DNA of 64,000 nucleotides, from assembly GCF_014489575.1 (NCBI RefSeq), contig NZ_CP060789.1, positions 1,798,001 through 1,862,000 on the forward strand, given 5' to 3'. The notes below the pieces were generated by a model that searched no databases, was not told the DNA's origin, and worked only from the letters and a program-made list of their open reading frames with translations. The position numbers and the translations under genes were made by a program. The number at the start of each line of letters is the position of its first letter. Positions within the stretch are counted from its first letter, which is position 1. The stretch is from Tessaracoccus defluvii. Its GTDB lineage: Bacteria > Actinomycetota > Actinomycetes > Propionibacteriales > Propionibacteriaceae. Of this stretch, positions 1 through 9,779 are shown in pieces.

Positions 1-414
1 GACGTCAAGCGCATCGCCGAGATCCTCGAAAAGGGACGCTACGAGATCGCCTGCGTCAAGGCACGCGTCAACGGGCACCCCGTCCCGGCCCGCCGCGTGC
101 CCTGCTTCTTCGACCCTGCCCACGGCGTCTCCGTCGAGGACGTGTCCTGGGCGCCGCCCGGCGGCTCTGTCCGGCAGGTGCCCGCCTGCGCGGCCGACGT
201 CCAGCGCATCCGCACCGGCAACGATCCGTCGATCCGGATGGTCTACGCCGCCCCGCAGCAGCAGATGGTCCCCTACTGGGAAGACCGCAGCTACGCACCC
301 TGGGCGCAGGGCTACTACGGCCGCTACGGCACGGATCCGGCGCTGCGCTCCCTGACCCATGGGGCCCTCATGATCGGCGGATTCTCGCTGCTGATGGGGC
401 TCCTGGACGACTGA
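1..414 (+). CDS. Hypothetical protein, 3' part only (gene enters from the left edge)
   Basis: The frame is open from the first base to the TGA at 412-414, giving 137 codons, so the start lies outside the window. The visible part has a basic amphipathic beginning (KRIAEILEKGRYE), a Cys-Phe-Phe-Asp-Pro-x-His-Gly stretch followed by a Trp-Ala-Pro-Pro-Gly-Gly segment and a second conserved-looking Cys, then a Tyr/Gln-rich part, and ends in a hydrophobic run (ALMIGGFSLLMGLL) that could be a membrane segment. I do not recognise a named family. It converges on the next gene with only 18 bases between the two stop codons and no obvious terminator hairpin. Confidence 0.7.
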   Translation, partial: DVKRIAEILEKGRYEIACVKARVNGHPVPARRVPCFFDPAHGVSVEDVSWAPPGGSVRQVPACAADVQRIRTGNDPSIRMVYAAPQQQMVPYWEDRSYAPWAQGYYGRYGTDPALRSLTHGALMIGGFSLLMGLLDD

Positions 415-432
415 CGCGACCGGCCGCAGGGG

Positions 433-1836
433 TCAGTTCGTCAGCAGCGATCCGTGGCGGTTGTGGAGGCGGCGCGCCGCCTCGGCCAGCGAACCGGACA
501 TCGACGGATAGACGGTGAACGCGTGGCTGAAGTCGTCGACGGTCACGCGCTGTGACACGGCCACCGACACGGCGTGGATCAGCTCAGAGGCGCGCGGCGC
601 GACGACCACCCCGCCGATGATGATGCCGGTGGTCGGCAGGCAGAACAGCTTCACGAAGCCGTCGGTGAAGCCCTGCATCTTGGACCGCGCATTCGGCGCG
701 AGCGACAGCAGCACGGACGCGACGCGCACATCGCTGGTGTCGACGTCCTGCTGGGTGATCCCCACCGTCGCCACCTCCGGGGTGGTGAACACGTTCGAGG
801 ACACCTTGCGCAGGTCGAGCGGAGTGACGGCGTCGCCCAGCGAGTGCCACATTGCCACCCGGCCCTGCATCGCGGCGACCGAGGCCAGCGCGAACACTCC
901 CGTCACGTCGCCGGCGGCGTAGATGTTGCGGATGCTCGTGCGCGACACCTTGTCGACGCTGATGTGGCCGGACGGTGTCAACCCGACCCCGACCTCCTCC
1001 AGCCCGAGGCCCGCCGAGTTCGGGATGGCTCCGACGGCCATCAGGACGTGCGAGCCGGTCACTTCCTGGCCGTCCTCCAGGGTGACGACGACGCCGTCGC
1101 CCTCGCGACGGGCGGCCACTGCGCGGCACTCGCTCATGATGTGCATGCCACGCTCGGAGAAGGCCCGCTGCAGCACGGCCGCGGCGTCCTGATCCTCGCC
1201 GGGCAGCACCTGCCTGCGTGAGCTGACGAGGACGACGTCGCACCCGAGGCCGTCATAGGCGGACGCGAACTCTGCCCCGGTCACGCCGGAGCCGACCACG
1301 ATGAGCCGTTCCGGCAGCTCCGTGAGGTTGTAGACCTGCTTCCAGTTCAGGATCCGTTCGCCGTCGCACGGGGCGTCGGGAAGTTCGCGCGGGGTGGTTC
1401 CCGTCGCGAGCAGGATGATGTCGGCGTCGAAGGCGACCTCGCCCTCCTCGGTGGCCGCGATCACCCGGTGGGCGCTCTCGAGCCTGCCGCTGCCGTTGAC
1501 CAGCCGGACCCCCTCGAGGCGCAGCCGCTGCGCGATGTCGTCGGATTGCGCCTTGGCGAGGGCGAGCACGCGGTCGTTGACCTCGGCGAGGTCGACGCGC
1601 ACCACGTCGGTCACTTCCCTTGCGCCGATGTGCAGCCCCAGCTGGCGGGCGGCCTCGATGCGCACCATCACCTCGGCCGTGGCGATCAGGGTCTTCGACG
1701 GGACGCAGTCGCTCAGGACGGCGGCACCGCCGAGCCCGTCGCGTTCGATCAGGGTGACATCACCGCCCAGCTGCGCAGCCACCAGCGCCGCCTCGTATCC
1801 GCCGGGTCCGCCACCGATGATCACAACCTTGGTCAC
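433..1836 (-). CDS. lpdA: NAD(P)H-quinone dehydrogenase, LpdA type (flavoprotein disulfide reductase family)
   Basis: FAD-dependent two-dinucleotide-fold protein of 467 aa. The FAD Rossmann motif GGGPGGYEAA is at the N-terminus, an NAD(P) motif (VVGSGVTGAEFA) is near the middle, followed by a second FAD motif (IYAAGDVTG) and a C-terminal dimerisation domain. The redox-active CxxxxC pair of true lipoamide dehydrogenases is absent: the site reads GGAAVLSDCVPSK, with one Cys. That is the hallmark of the mycobacterial Rv3303c LpdA group, which reduces quinones and is not the E3 subunit. I chose the GTG at 1836 over the ATG at 1845: GGGAGG ends 9 bases before the GTG but abuts the ATG, and MTKVVIIGGG matches family N-termini. 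Mycobacterium has lpdA near purine nucleoside phosphorylase and a mutase, as here. Confidence 0.9.
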   Translation of the reverse strand: MTKVVIIGGGPGGYEAALVAAQLGGDVTLIERDGLGGAAVLSDCVPSKTLIATAEVMVRIEAARQLGLHIGAREVTDVVRVDLAEVNDRVLALAKAQSDDIAQRLRLEGVRLVNGSGRLESAHRVIAATEEGEVAFDADIILLATGTTPRELPDAPCDGERILNWKQVYNLTELPERLIVVGSGVTGAEFASAYDGLGCDVVLVSSRRQVLPGEDQDAAAVLQRAFSERGMHIMSECRAVAARREGDGVVVTLEDGQEVTGSHVLMAVGAIPNSAGLGLEEVGVGLTPSGHISVDKVSRTSIRNIYAAGDVTGVFALASVAAMQGRVAMWHSLGDAVTPLDLRKVSSNVFTTPEVATVGITQQDVDTSDVRVASVLLSLAPNARSKMQGFTDGFVKLFCLPTTGIIIGGVVVAPRASELIHAVSVAVSQRVTVDDFSHAFTVYPSMSGSLAEAARRLHNRHGSLLTN

Positions 1837-1882
1837 GGCCCCCATCCTCCCATAGCTGCCGTCGCCGTACCGACCGCTTCAC

Positions 1883-1888
1883 TATGCT
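1883..1888 (+). promoter_or_regulatory. Candidate -10 box (TATGCT), leaderless start of the nucleoside phosphorylase gene
   Basis: TATGCT lies 6 bases before the ATG at 1895, so transcription would begin at or next to the start codon. No Shine-Dalgarno sequence is visible in between. Confidence 0.5.
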
Positions 1889-1894
1889 GGCCGG

Positions 1895-2695
1895 ATGACT
1901 GACGATCCCTTCGCCCTCGCCGCCTCCGCCGCCGATTTCCTCCGTTCGCACTTCGGAACCGACGGCGTCGACATCGCCCTCGTGCTGGGTTCCGGCTGGT
2001 CCTCGGGCGCCGACCAGCTCGGCGAGCCGCTGGGCGAGATCGAGCTCGGCGCCGTCCCCGGCTTCAGCAAGCCGGTCGTCAGCGGGCACGGCGGCGCGCT
2101 GAAGCTGGTGCGCACGACCGGCGGCAGGGTGGCCGCCATCTTCACGGGCCGCACCCACTTCTACGAGGGGCGCGGAGCCGACGCCGTCGTGCACGGCGTC
2201 CGCACCGCCGCCGCCTGGGGTGCCTCCACGCTGGTCCTGACGAACGGCTGCGGCGGCCTCAACCCCGCCTGGGCTCCGGGCACGGTCGTCCTCATCAACG
2301 ACCACATCAACCTCACCGGCGCGACGCCGCTGCACGGGGCCACCTTCATCGACCTGTCGGAGGCGTACTCCTCCCGCCTGCGCGACGTGGCGCGCGCCGT
2401 AGACCCGGCACTCCCGGAGGGTGTCTACGTCCAGTTCCGTGGCCCGCAGTACGAGACGCCGGCGGAGGTCCGGATGGCCGGGATCCTCGGCGGCGACCTC
2501 GTCGGCATGTCGACGACGCTCGAGACCATCGCCGCCCGCGAGGCGGGCCTGGAGGTGCTGGGCCTGTCGCTGGTGACCAACGCCGCCGCCGGGATGGGCG
2601 ACTCCAACCTCGACCATGCGGAGGTGCTGCAGGCCGGGCGCGACGCCGGGCCACGGCTGGCCGCCCTGCTCGCCGGCATCGTGGGGAGGCTGTGA
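1895..2695 (+). CDS. punA: Purine-nucleoside phosphorylase (trimeric type)
   Basis: Splits inosine and guanosine type nucleosides with phosphate into free base and (deoxy)ribose-1-phosphate. At 266 aa it has the usual length of the trimeric PNP/MTAP family. Visible family features: the phosphate-binding LVLGSGW near the N-terminus, the HGG..L segment, GRTHFYEG, the TNGCGGLNP loop, the FRGPQYETPAE purine-site stretch and the C-terminal VTNAAAGM. It ends in a TGA that overlaps the start of the following mutase gene, so the two are probably co-translated. The pair suggests that the sugar phosphate released here is passed to the mutase. Its mRNA looks leaderless. Confidence in the enzyme class is high; exact base preference cannot be read. 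Confidence 0.93.
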   Translation: MTDDPFALAASAADFLRSHFGTDGVDIALVLGSGWSSGADQLGEPLGEIELGAVPGFSKPVVSGHGGALKLVRTTGGRVAAIFTGRTHFYEGRGADAVVHGVRTAAAWGASTLVLTNGCGGLNPAWAPGTVVLINDHINLTGATPLHGATFIDLSEAYSSRLRDVARAVDPALPEGVYVQFRGPQYETPAEVRMAGILGGDLVGMSTTLETIAAREAGLEVLGLSLVTNAAAGMGDSNLDHAEVLQAGRDAGPRLAALLAGIVGRL

Positions 2696-4361
2696 TGAGC
2701 ATCGACGTCCTCACCGCCGCGGCCGCCTGGCGCGATGCCGACATCGACGACGATTCCCGGGCCACCCTCGACCAGCTGATCGTGCAGGCCCAGGCCAACG
2801 ACGACGGTCTCCGCGAGGCCGCCCTCGCCGAGCTGACCTCCGCCTTCTCCGGGCCGCTGGAGTTCGGCACCGCAGGCCTCCGCGGCCCCGTCGGCCCGGG
2901 CCCGGCCCGCATGAACCGCGTGGTGGTCACCCAGGCGGCGGCCGGCTTCGCCGAGTGGCTCACCGGACAGGGCCTCACCGGCGGGAAGGTCATCGTCGGC
3001 CACGACGCCAGGCACGGCTCCGCAGCCTTCGCGGAGGACACCGCGCAGATCATGGCCGGCGCCGGCTTCGAGGTGCTCTGGACCGCTGAGCCGATCCCGA
3101 CGCCGGTCGTCGCCTTCGGCATCCAGCACTTCGGCTGCGTCGCCGGTGTCGTCGTGACGGCGTCGCACAACCCGCCGAAGGACAACGGCTACAAGGTCTA
3201 TCTGGGCGACGGCTCGCAGATCATCCCGCCGACCGACGGCGAGATCGCCGAGCGGATCGCGGCTGTGGCGGCCGGAGCGTGGTCCACGCTGCCGCGCGAC
3301 ACGGCCAGGGTCGATGTGACCGCCGACCTGCTCACCGCTTACGTCGCCAGGGTGGCCTCGCTTTACCCCGCCGACGCCCCCGCGACGTGACGTGGGTGCA
3401 CACCTCGATGCACGGGGTGGGTGCCGCAACCGTCCGCGCGGTCGCTGAGGCCGCGGGGCTCCCCGCCCCCCACGAGGTCGCCGAGCAGGCCGACCCCAAC
3501 CCGGACTTCCCGACGGTCGCGTTCCCGAACCCCGAGGAGAAGGGTGCGATCGACCTGGCGCTCGCGCTCGCCGAGGCCAGGGGCGCCGACGTCGTCATCG
3601 CCAACGATCCCGACGCCGACAGGTGCGCCGTCGCCGCCGTCGTGGACGGGACGTGGCGGATGCTGACGGGCGACGAGCTGGGGGCGATCCTCGGCGACGA
3701 CGCGATCCGCCGGGACGTTCCGGGGGTCTTCGCCAACTCGGTGGTCTCCTCGACGCTGCTCGGCAGGATGGCGGCCGCGGCCGGCCGCACGCACACCACC
3801 ACCCTGACGGGGTTCAAGTGGATCGGACGGGTCCCCGACCTCGCCTTCGGCTACGAGGAGGCGATCGGCTACTGCGTCGACTCGCGCGCGGTTCCCGACA
3901 AGGATGGCATCAGCACCGCGGTGACCGTGTTGCGGATCGTCGCCGGACTCAAGGCAGAGGGCGGGACCCTGGCCGACAGGCTCGACGAGATCGCCCGGAC
4001 GCACGGGCTCACCGCCACGTCACAGCTGTCCGTGCGGGTGGCGGACCTGAGCCTCATCGCCGACGCCATGGCCCGGCTCCGCGCCAATCCCCCGGCCACG
4101 CTGCTGGGGGCCCCGGTCACCGTCGTCGACCTGGCGGAGGGGTCGGCCACACTGCCGCCGACCGACGGGGTCGAGCTGACCGGGGAACGTGTCCATGTCG
4201 TCGCCCGCCCCTCCGGCACCGAGCCGAAGCTCAAGTGCTACCTGGAGGTGCGGCTCGGGGTCGACGAGTCCGCCGACGTCCCCGCAGCCCGGGCCGTTGC
4301 AGCGGAACAGCTGACGCAGCTGCGCTCCGAGATGGCCGCGGCTTTGGGGGTCGACGCCTGA
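2695..4361 (+). CDS. Phosphomannomutase/phosphoglucomutase family (phospho-sugar mutase), frameshifted
   Basis: Alpha-D-phosphohexomutase superfamily member of about 555 aa once one base is restored. The phosphoserine loop TASHNPPKDNGYK, metal-binding DPDADRC, the substrate loop GYEEAIGY and the phosphate-binding RPSGTEPKLKCY are all present. The N-terminal half is in one frame up to a TGA at 3388; the rest (from DVTWVHTSMHG) continues one frame back. Adding one C to the run at 3377-3381 joins them without loss. ATG 2695 is preferred to GTG 2692 because GGGGAGG ends 5 bases before it; both overlap the stop of the phosphorylase gene. By context it may act as a phosphopentomutase/phosphoglucomutase handling ribose-1-phosphate, like the PmmB group beside PNP in mycobacteria; that role is inferred. 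Confidence 0.88.
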
Positions 4362-4383
4362 ACCGCCGTACCCGCTGAGCAGT

Positions 4384-4410
4384 CACCCCGGTCCTGTGAG
4401 CACCGGGGTG
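4384..4410 (+). terminator. Weak hairpin after the mutase gene
   Basis: A 9-bp perfect inverted repeat (CACCCCGGT / ACCGGGGTG) with a 9-base loop lies 22 bases after the mutase stop. No T-run follows, so termination strength is uncertain. Confidence 0.45.
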
Positions 4411-4412
4411 GC

Positions 4413-4418
4413 TACTCT
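4413..4418 (+). promoter_or_regulatory. Candidate -10 box (TACTCT), leaderless start of the DUF2207 gene
   Basis: TACTCT is 6 bases before the ATG at 4425, with no Shine-Dalgarno sequence between them. Confidence 0.45.
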
Positions 4419-4424
4419 TGATCC

Positions 4425-6244
4425 ATGACGAAGCTCCGCGCCGGTCTCGCAGCACTGTTCCTCGCACTGGTCTCGGCCTGGGTCGTGGTTGTCCCCGCGC
4501 ACGCCGACGACTCGGCCCCGTTCACCAACTACGACGTCGCCGTGAACCTCACCGACGAGGGCGTCGCCGAGGTGACGATCGACTTCACCATGGACTTCAG
4601 CGTCGTGAGGGGCCGGGGCCCGGAGATCCTGCTGCCGACGCGGCAGGACGACGGTGCCAACCCCGACGAGCAGTTCGTCTTCAGGTACTCCAACATCTCG
4701 GTCTCCTCCTCCACGGGAGCCTCAGCCCAGGTCCACGAATTCTCCGAGAGCGACATGCTCGGTCTGCGGATCGGCGACGAGAACCGGTGGAACGACACCC
4801 CGCAGTCCTACACGCTGCGCTACGACGTGACGGGGCTGATCGTCTCCGACCACGCGGTCAGCGGCCTGGACGAGTTCAACTGGGACGTCATCGGCCCCGC
4901 CTGGCGGTCCCGGTTCTCCGACGTGACGGTGACGGTCACCGGCCCCGCCGCAGTGTCCAAGTCGGCCTGCTTCTACGGCCCGTACTCCAACCAGACCCCG
5001 TGCACCACCTCCTTCTCCGGCGACACCGCCACGTTCGCCGTCGACGAGCTCTCTCCGCGGGAGCCGATGCAGATCGTGACCGGCTTCCCGGCCGGCACCT
5101 TCGGCGGCGTCGAGCAGGAGAAGGAGCTGAAGCCGACGTTCGGCAACATGATGCAGCTCACCCCCGCCACAGGCGGTGTCGCTGCTGCCGGCGCCCTGGC
5201 AGCGATCGGCGGCCTCGTCGCCATCCGTCGCAGGCATGCCCGCGACGATGTCTACCTCGGCCTCACGCCCGGGCTGCTGCCGGGCAAGGGCGAGGAGGGC
5301 AGCATCGGGAAGGCCTCCGGCAAGGCCCCCGTCACCGTCCAGTTCCACCCGCCGAAGGGCGCCCGCCCGGGCGAGATCGGCACCCTCCTCGACACCACCG
5401 CGGACGACATCGACGTGTCGGCCACCATGGTCGACCTCGCCGTCCGCGGCTTCATGAAGATCGAGTCCGACGGCGGGAAGAAGTTCACGCTGCACGCGAC
5501 GAACGCGCCCGCCACCGAAACCCTCCTCCCCTACGAGGAACAGCTCCTGGCGAACCTGTTCCAGGGAGCTGCCACACGCACCTCCAGCGAGCTCAAGAAG
5601 GCGAAGTTCGCCGACGTGCTCCCCGAGGCGCGCAGCGGCCTCTACACCTCCGTCGTGCGCCGTGGCTGGTTCCGCGGCAACCCCGCCACCGCGCAGCTCG
5701 GGCCCATCTTCCTGGGCGGCCTGTCCCTGCTCGTCGCCTTCGGCATCTTCATCGTGTTCGGGGCTTTGGCTGGGGTCTGATCTCCATCCCGTTCGCCGTG
5801 TTCGGCATCGGCCTCATCGCGTTGTCCGGCAAGTTCCGCAAGCGCACGGCGGCCGGGTCGGCGTTCCTGGCGCAGGCGAAGGGCTTCGAACTGTATCTGC
5901 GCACGGCCGAGAAGGAGACCATCCGCTTCGAGGAGAACCAGGACGTCTTCTCCCGGTACCTCCCCTACGCGATGGTCTTCGGCGTGGCCGACCGGTGGAG
6001 CAACCTGTTCGCCCAGCTGGGCCAGGAGGGCGTTTACCAGGCGGACACGTCGTGGTATGTCGGCCCGAACCTCTACAGCGGCTACGCGTTCGGCCATGCG
6101 ATGAACAGCCTCGCCTCCTCCATGTCGAGCGCCATGCAGGCCGCACGGGCGGACGGGATGAGCCAGGCCACCGGCGGCTCGTCCGGCGGCTCCGGGTTCA
6201 GCGGCGGCGGCGGCTTCGGAGGCGGTGGCGGCGGCTCCTGGTGA
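4425..6244 (+). CDS. DUF2207 domain membrane protein with Gly-rich tail, frameshifted
   Basis: An exported membrane protein of about 606 aa after correction. Residues 1-27 form a signal peptide (hydrophobic core, AHA-DD cleavage site). An extracytoplasmic beta-rich DUF2207 region follows to about residue 245, then a TM helix (AAAGALAAIGGLVAI), a cytoplasmic part with the DTTADDIDVSATMVDLAVRG segment typical of the family, two closely spaced TM helices, and a C-terminal tail ending in a Gly/Ser-rich run and GGSW. The frame breaks at the run of four Gs at 5760-5763: the first frame stops at 5778-5780 while the next frame continues FGWGLISIPF. One extra G repairs it. Function of the family is unknown. 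The mRNA looks leaderless. Confidence 0.85.
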
Positions 6245-6279
6245 GCCGTCCCAGGTCGCGGCGGTGACGCCGCGACCAC

Positions 6280-6285
6280 TAGGCT
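6280..6285 (+). promoter_or_regulatory. Candidate -10 box (TAGGCT), leaderless start of the uridine-kinase-like gene
   Basis: TAGGCT sits 7 bases before the ATG at 6293; there is no Shine-Dalgarno sequence. Confidence 0.45.
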
Positions 6286-6292
6286 GTCGCGC

Positions 6293-6880
6293 ATGAATCG
6301 GAGCCTGCTGTTGATCGCCGGCCCCTCCGGGAGTGGCAAGTCGAGGCTGACACGGCTGGCCGCGGAGGCCGCCTCGGCGTTGCCTTTCCGGCTGGACGAC
6401 TTCTACTACGACGCCAGCCGTCCCGGCATGCCTATGACCCCCATGGGGATCCCCGACTGGGACCGGGTGGAGACGTGGGACCTCGACCTGGCTCTGGCCT
6501 CGATCGGGGCGCTGCTCACCGATGGCGCGTGCGAGGTCCCCACCTACGACATCTCCCTGTCCCGGCGCACCGGGAGCAGGCGCATCGAGATGGGCGACGC
6601 CACGATGATCGTCGCCGAGGGGATCTTCGCCATCGACGCCCTGCGCCCCGCGCTGGCCGCTGGCATCGACACCGAGGGGCTGTGGCTGGACCGGTTCCGG
6701 GCCGCGAACTTCTCCCGCCGTCTCACCCGCGACCTGCGGGAGCGTCGCAAGACGCCCACCGTCCTCCTGCGTCGCGGCGCGGCGCTGTACCGCGGCGAGC
6801 CCGCCCTGCGGCGGGAAGCCCTGGCGCAGGGCTTCCGGCCGGTGTCGATGAAGGCGGCGCTGCGGCGGCTGACCGACTGA
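6293..6880 (+). CDS. Uridine kinase-like P-loop protein
   Basis: A 195 aa P-loop kinase with Walker A GPSGSGKS at residues 10-17, a substrate-site RLDDFYYD stretch like that of uridine kinase/phosphoribulokinase folds, a DWDRVETWD segment, an IVAEGIFAID strand matching the Walker B region, and an Arg-rich lid (RRLTRDLRERRKTP). The family phosphorylates uridine or cytidine, but several actinobacterial paralogues of this short form have no tested substrate. It converges on metG with 7 bases between the stops. Its position in a window rich in nucleoside salvage genes fits a nucleoside kinase; that is inference. Confidence 0.75.
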   Translation: MNRSLLLIAGPSGSGKSRLTRLAAEAASALPFRLDDFYYDASRPGMPMTPMGIPDWDRVETWDLDLALASIGALLTDGACEVPTYDISLSRRTGSRRIEMGDATMIVAEGIFAIDALRPALAAGIDTEGLWLDRFRAANFSRRLTRDLRERRKTPTVLLRRGAALYRGEPALRREALAQGFRPVSMKAALRRLTD

Positions 6881-6887
6881 GCCGGGC

Positions 6888-8671
6888 TCAGTCGGCGATC
6901 GGCGCCCAGCTCGGGCCGGTCTGCCCCAGCTTGTCGTCCAGCTTCGTGAACAGCGGGCTCGGCTTCGCCAGCGGGGTGCCCGCCACGATCGGCTGCGACG
7001 CCCAGGTCGCCTGCTGCGCGGCGTAGTCGCCCTGCAGCGTCGGGTAGGTCAGGTCGCCGTCGGTCACCTCGACGATCTGCGGCTGCGACGCCCAGATCCC
7101 CTCGCCGCCCAGCGCCTCGAAGATCCTCTGCGCCGAGTGCGGCAGGTAGGGCGTGAGCAGCGTGTTGGCGTCGGAGACCACCTGCAGCGCCACGTGCAGC
7201 ACGGTGTCGCGGCGGGCCGGGTCGTCCTTCAGCTTCCAGGGCTCCATGTCGGAGATGTACTTGTTGGCGAGCGAGACGATGCGCATGGCCTCGGTGATGC
7301 CCGCCTTGAAGCGGCGGGCGGCGATGTGCTCGCCGACGACGTCGAACGCGGTCGCGGACTCGGCCAGCAGGGCGCGGTCGACGTCGGTCAGCTCCCCCGC
7401 CGCGGGGATGGCGCCGTTGTTCTTGTGCGCCATCGAGATGGAGCGGTTGACCAGGTTGCCCCATTCGTTGGCCAGCTCGAAGTTGGTGCGGCGGACGAAC
7501 TCGTCCCAGGTGAAGTCGGTGTCCTGGTTCTCGGGGCCGGCGACGGCGATGTAGTACCGCAGGGCGTCGGGGCCGAACTCGGCGAGGAAGTCGCCGACGA
7601 AGATCGAGGCGCCGCGCGACGAGGACACCTTCGAGCCCTTCATCGTCATGAACTCGGAGCTGACGACCTCGGTGGGCAGCCGCAGCTCCCCAGCGACGGG
7701 CGGACGGTTCCGCCGGCCTCGCCCTGCCCGTTGGCGCCCAGCAGGATGCCGGGCCAGATGACCGAGTGGAAGACGATGTTGTCCTTGCCCATGAAGTAGT
7801 AGGACAGCGCCTCCGGGTCGTTCCAGTAGGCACGCCAGGCGTCGGGGTCGCCGGAGCGGGCGGCCCACTCGACGGCGGCGGACAGGTAGCCGATGACGGC
7901 GTCGAACCAGACGTAGATGCGCTTCATGGGCGCGTCACGCCAGCCGTCGAGCGGGATCGGGACACCCCAGTCGAGGTCGCGGGTGATCGCGCGCTCGCGG
8001 ATCTCCTTGAGCAGGTTGAACGAGAACTTCAGCACGTTGGGGCGCCAGTCCTCGCGGCTCTCCAGCCAGGCGGCCAGCTGCGGGGCCACCTTCGGCAGGT
8101 CGAGGAAGAAGTGCTCGGTCTCCACGAACTCGGGCGTCTCGCCGTTGGTCTTGGACTTGGGGTTGATCAGGTCCGCCGGGTCGAGCTGGTTGCCGCAGTT
8201 GTCGCACTGGTCGCCGCGGGCGTTATCGTAGCCGCAGATCGGACACGTGCCCTCGATGAAGCGGTCGGGCAGCGTGCGGCCGGTCGACGGCGAGATGGCG
8301 CCCATCTGCGTCTTCGGGAAGACATAGCCGTTCTCGTACAGCGCGGTGAAAATATCCTGCACCACGCGGTAGTGGTTCGGCGTCGTGGTGCGGGTGTAGA
8401 GGTCGTAGCTGAGGCCGAGCCCCTGCAGGTCGGAGACGATCTGCGCGTGGTACTTGTCCGCCGTCTCGCGGGCCGTGAGCCCCTCCGAGTCGGCCTTCAC
8501 CTGGATCGCGGTGCCGTGCTCGTCGGAGCCGGACACCATGAGGACGTCGTGGCCTGCCATGCGCATGTACCGGGCGAACACGTCCGAGGGCACCCCGAAA
8601 CCGGAGACGTGCCCGATGTGACGGGGACCGTTGGCGTACGGCCAGGCGACCGCGGCAAGAATACGACTCAT
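6888..8671 (-). CDS. metG: Methionyl-tRNA synthetase, frameshifted
   Basis: Charges tRNA-Met; class I synthetase of about 594 aa after correction. Visible: the HIGH signature as HIGHVSG near residue 18, the zinc knuckle CPICGY...CDNC, the methionine-site WFDAVIGY, the KMSKS-equivalent [10 protein letters not shown], and an anticodon-binding alpha-helical C-terminal domain. The upstream frame (to [13 protein letters not shown]) and downstream frame (from [14 protein letters not shown]) meet at a run of four Cs (plus strand 7688-7691); one more G on the coding strand joins them exactly. The gene is essential, so an assembly error is far likelier than a real break. Start at ATG 8671 with TAGACT 7 bases upstream and no Shine-Dalgarno. 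Confidence 0.92.
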
Positions 8672-8678
8672 GGGGGTG

Positions 8679-8684
8679 AGTCTA
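8679..8684 (-). promoter_or_regulatory. Candidate -10 box (TAGACT), leaderless start of metG
   Basis: On the minus strand TAGACT is 7 bases before the metG ATG. The same hexamer at the same distance precedes guaA at 60561. Confidence 0.5.
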
Positions 8685-8788
8685 TCGGTGCCGGACGGGC
8701 CTCCTGCAGCGGGAAGTGGGCGCATGCTTCGACCGCGGGCGGGGTAACCCGGGACCAGGAGCCGACGCGGCGAATTCCGCCGACGGGC

Positions 8789-8794
8789 TAGGTT
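8789..8794 (+). promoter_or_regulatory. Candidate -10 box (TAGGTT), leaderless start of the lipoprotein gene
   Basis: TAGGTT is 6 bases before the ATG at 8801. The gene is divergent from metG, with 129 bases between the two start codons. Confidence 0.45.
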
Positions 8795-8800
8795 CTGCCC

Positions 8801-9366
8801 ATGAGAACCGTCGCCGCTGTGCTCGTCGTGCTCGCGACCATGACGGGCTGTGGCTCTGCGCAGATAGCGGCCATCCCCGCTCCCCCGGGGCCATCCGTCC
8901 AGGCGACACCCACGCCGTCGCCCGAAAGCGAGACCACGGAACCCGTCGTCACCCCGGCCAGCGAGCCGACGCTCGCGCCCCCGACCTGTGACGACGCGTC
9001 GGGGCTGACGCTGCGGTCCGGCCGGGTCGACGCGGCGCTCGGGTCTCGCTTCCTGTTCATCCAGGTGGGGAACTGCAGTGACGCAGGGCTCACGCTCCCC
9101 GCCCCCATTCTGACGGGGGCCGACCTTGATGGGCTGCGTGGTGAAGTGGCGCACAAGGCCTACGGGACCCCGCCCATGCTCGCCCCGGGCGGGTGGACGA
9201 CACTCGAGCTGAAGTGGCTGAGCAACGGCCGGTGTGAGCGCGGCCTCCAGGAGCTGCGGGTGACGTTCGGTGAGGAGACCTTCGACGTCACGCAGGACTG
9301 TATGCAGCTGGGCGGCGAGTTCGCCCCGACCGGGAGCCGACGATCTCGCTCTCCTGGCCCGCCTGA
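8801..9366 (+). CDS. Putative secreted lipoprotein, DUF4232-like, probably frameshifted near its end
   Basis: Signal peptide with a lipobox (ATMTGC at residues 12-17), then a Pro/Ser/Thr-rich linker to about residue 60 and a compact domain with spaced cysteines and a [14 protein letters not shown]...FIQVGNC pattern like DUF4232 proteins. As written the frame runs on to 9403 with a low-quality Arg/Pro tail and overlaps the next gene. Adding one G to the GGG at 9332-9334 changes the end to [11 protein letters not shown] and a stop at 9364-9366, which removes the overlap. I think the shorter, corrected form is right. The function is unknown. Leaderless start; divergent from metG. Confidence 0.65.
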
Positions 9367-9399
9367 AGCACGTCCGCTGGCCGTACACTCGTGCCCACC

Positions 9400-9773
9400 A
9401 TGACGACGAACTGCCTCTGTGACACCGGCAAGCCCTACGACAACTGCTGCGGCCGCTGGCACGCCGGGCGGCCCGCGCCGACGGCGGTCGCGCTGATGCG
9501 CTCCCGGTACACCGCGTTCGCGCTGGAGAACGCCGACTACCTGCTCGCCACCTGGCACCCGGAGATGCGTCCCGACATCGTCGACATCGACCCCGAGCTG
9601 ACCTGGACCGGGCTGCGGATCATCGCCACCACCGACGGCAAGGCCTGGACACCGAGGGCACCGTCACGTTCGCCGCCTCCTACACCTCGCCCGAGGGCGC
9701 GGGAGAGCTACGTGAGGTCAGCCGCTTCTTCTTCGAGGACGGCCGCTGGTACTACTACGACGGGACCTACTGA
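9400..9773 (+). CDS. YchJ-family protein with SEC-C type cysteine motif, frameshifted
   Basis: About 124 aa after correction. The N-terminus carries [14 protein letters not shown], the SEC-C like metal-binding motif of YchJ proteins, then the family's [14 protein letters not shown] and YLLATWHP segments. The present frame degenerates after residue ~80 (DGKAW); the frame one base back reads [17 protein letters not shown] and ends RWYYYDGTY, a typical YchJ/NTF2-like C-terminus. One base is missing within about 9641-9650, most simply giving DGKGLDTEG. ATG 9400 is preferred to the in-frame GTG at 9391. The function of the family is not established. The DUF4091 gene starts 6 bases downstream, so the two may be co-transcribed. 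Confidence 0.8.
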
Positions 9774-9779
9774 GGCACC

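Noticed and set aside
433..1836. Calling this gene lipoamide dehydrogenase (E3 of 2-oxoacid dehydrogenases)
   Set aside because: The active site has one Cys (SDCVPSK) in place of the CxxxxC pair, and no E1/E2 genes are nearby.
1760..2617. 285-residue open frame antisense to the nucleoside phosphorylase
   Set aside because: Its Arg/Gly/Val-rich composition is that of a GC-rich shadow frame, and the sense strand encodes a fully conserved enzyme.
3377..3395. Programmed -1 ribosomal frameshifting in the mutase gene
   Set aside because: No slippery X-XXY-YYZ heptamer with a clear downstream structure was evident, and the same type of break recurs in unrelated genes, so a sequence error is simpler.
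7697..9388. Extension of metG upstream to 9388
   Set aside because: The extra segment overlaps the lipoprotein gene on the other strand and looks like antisense composition; HIGH motif spacing fixes the start at 8671.
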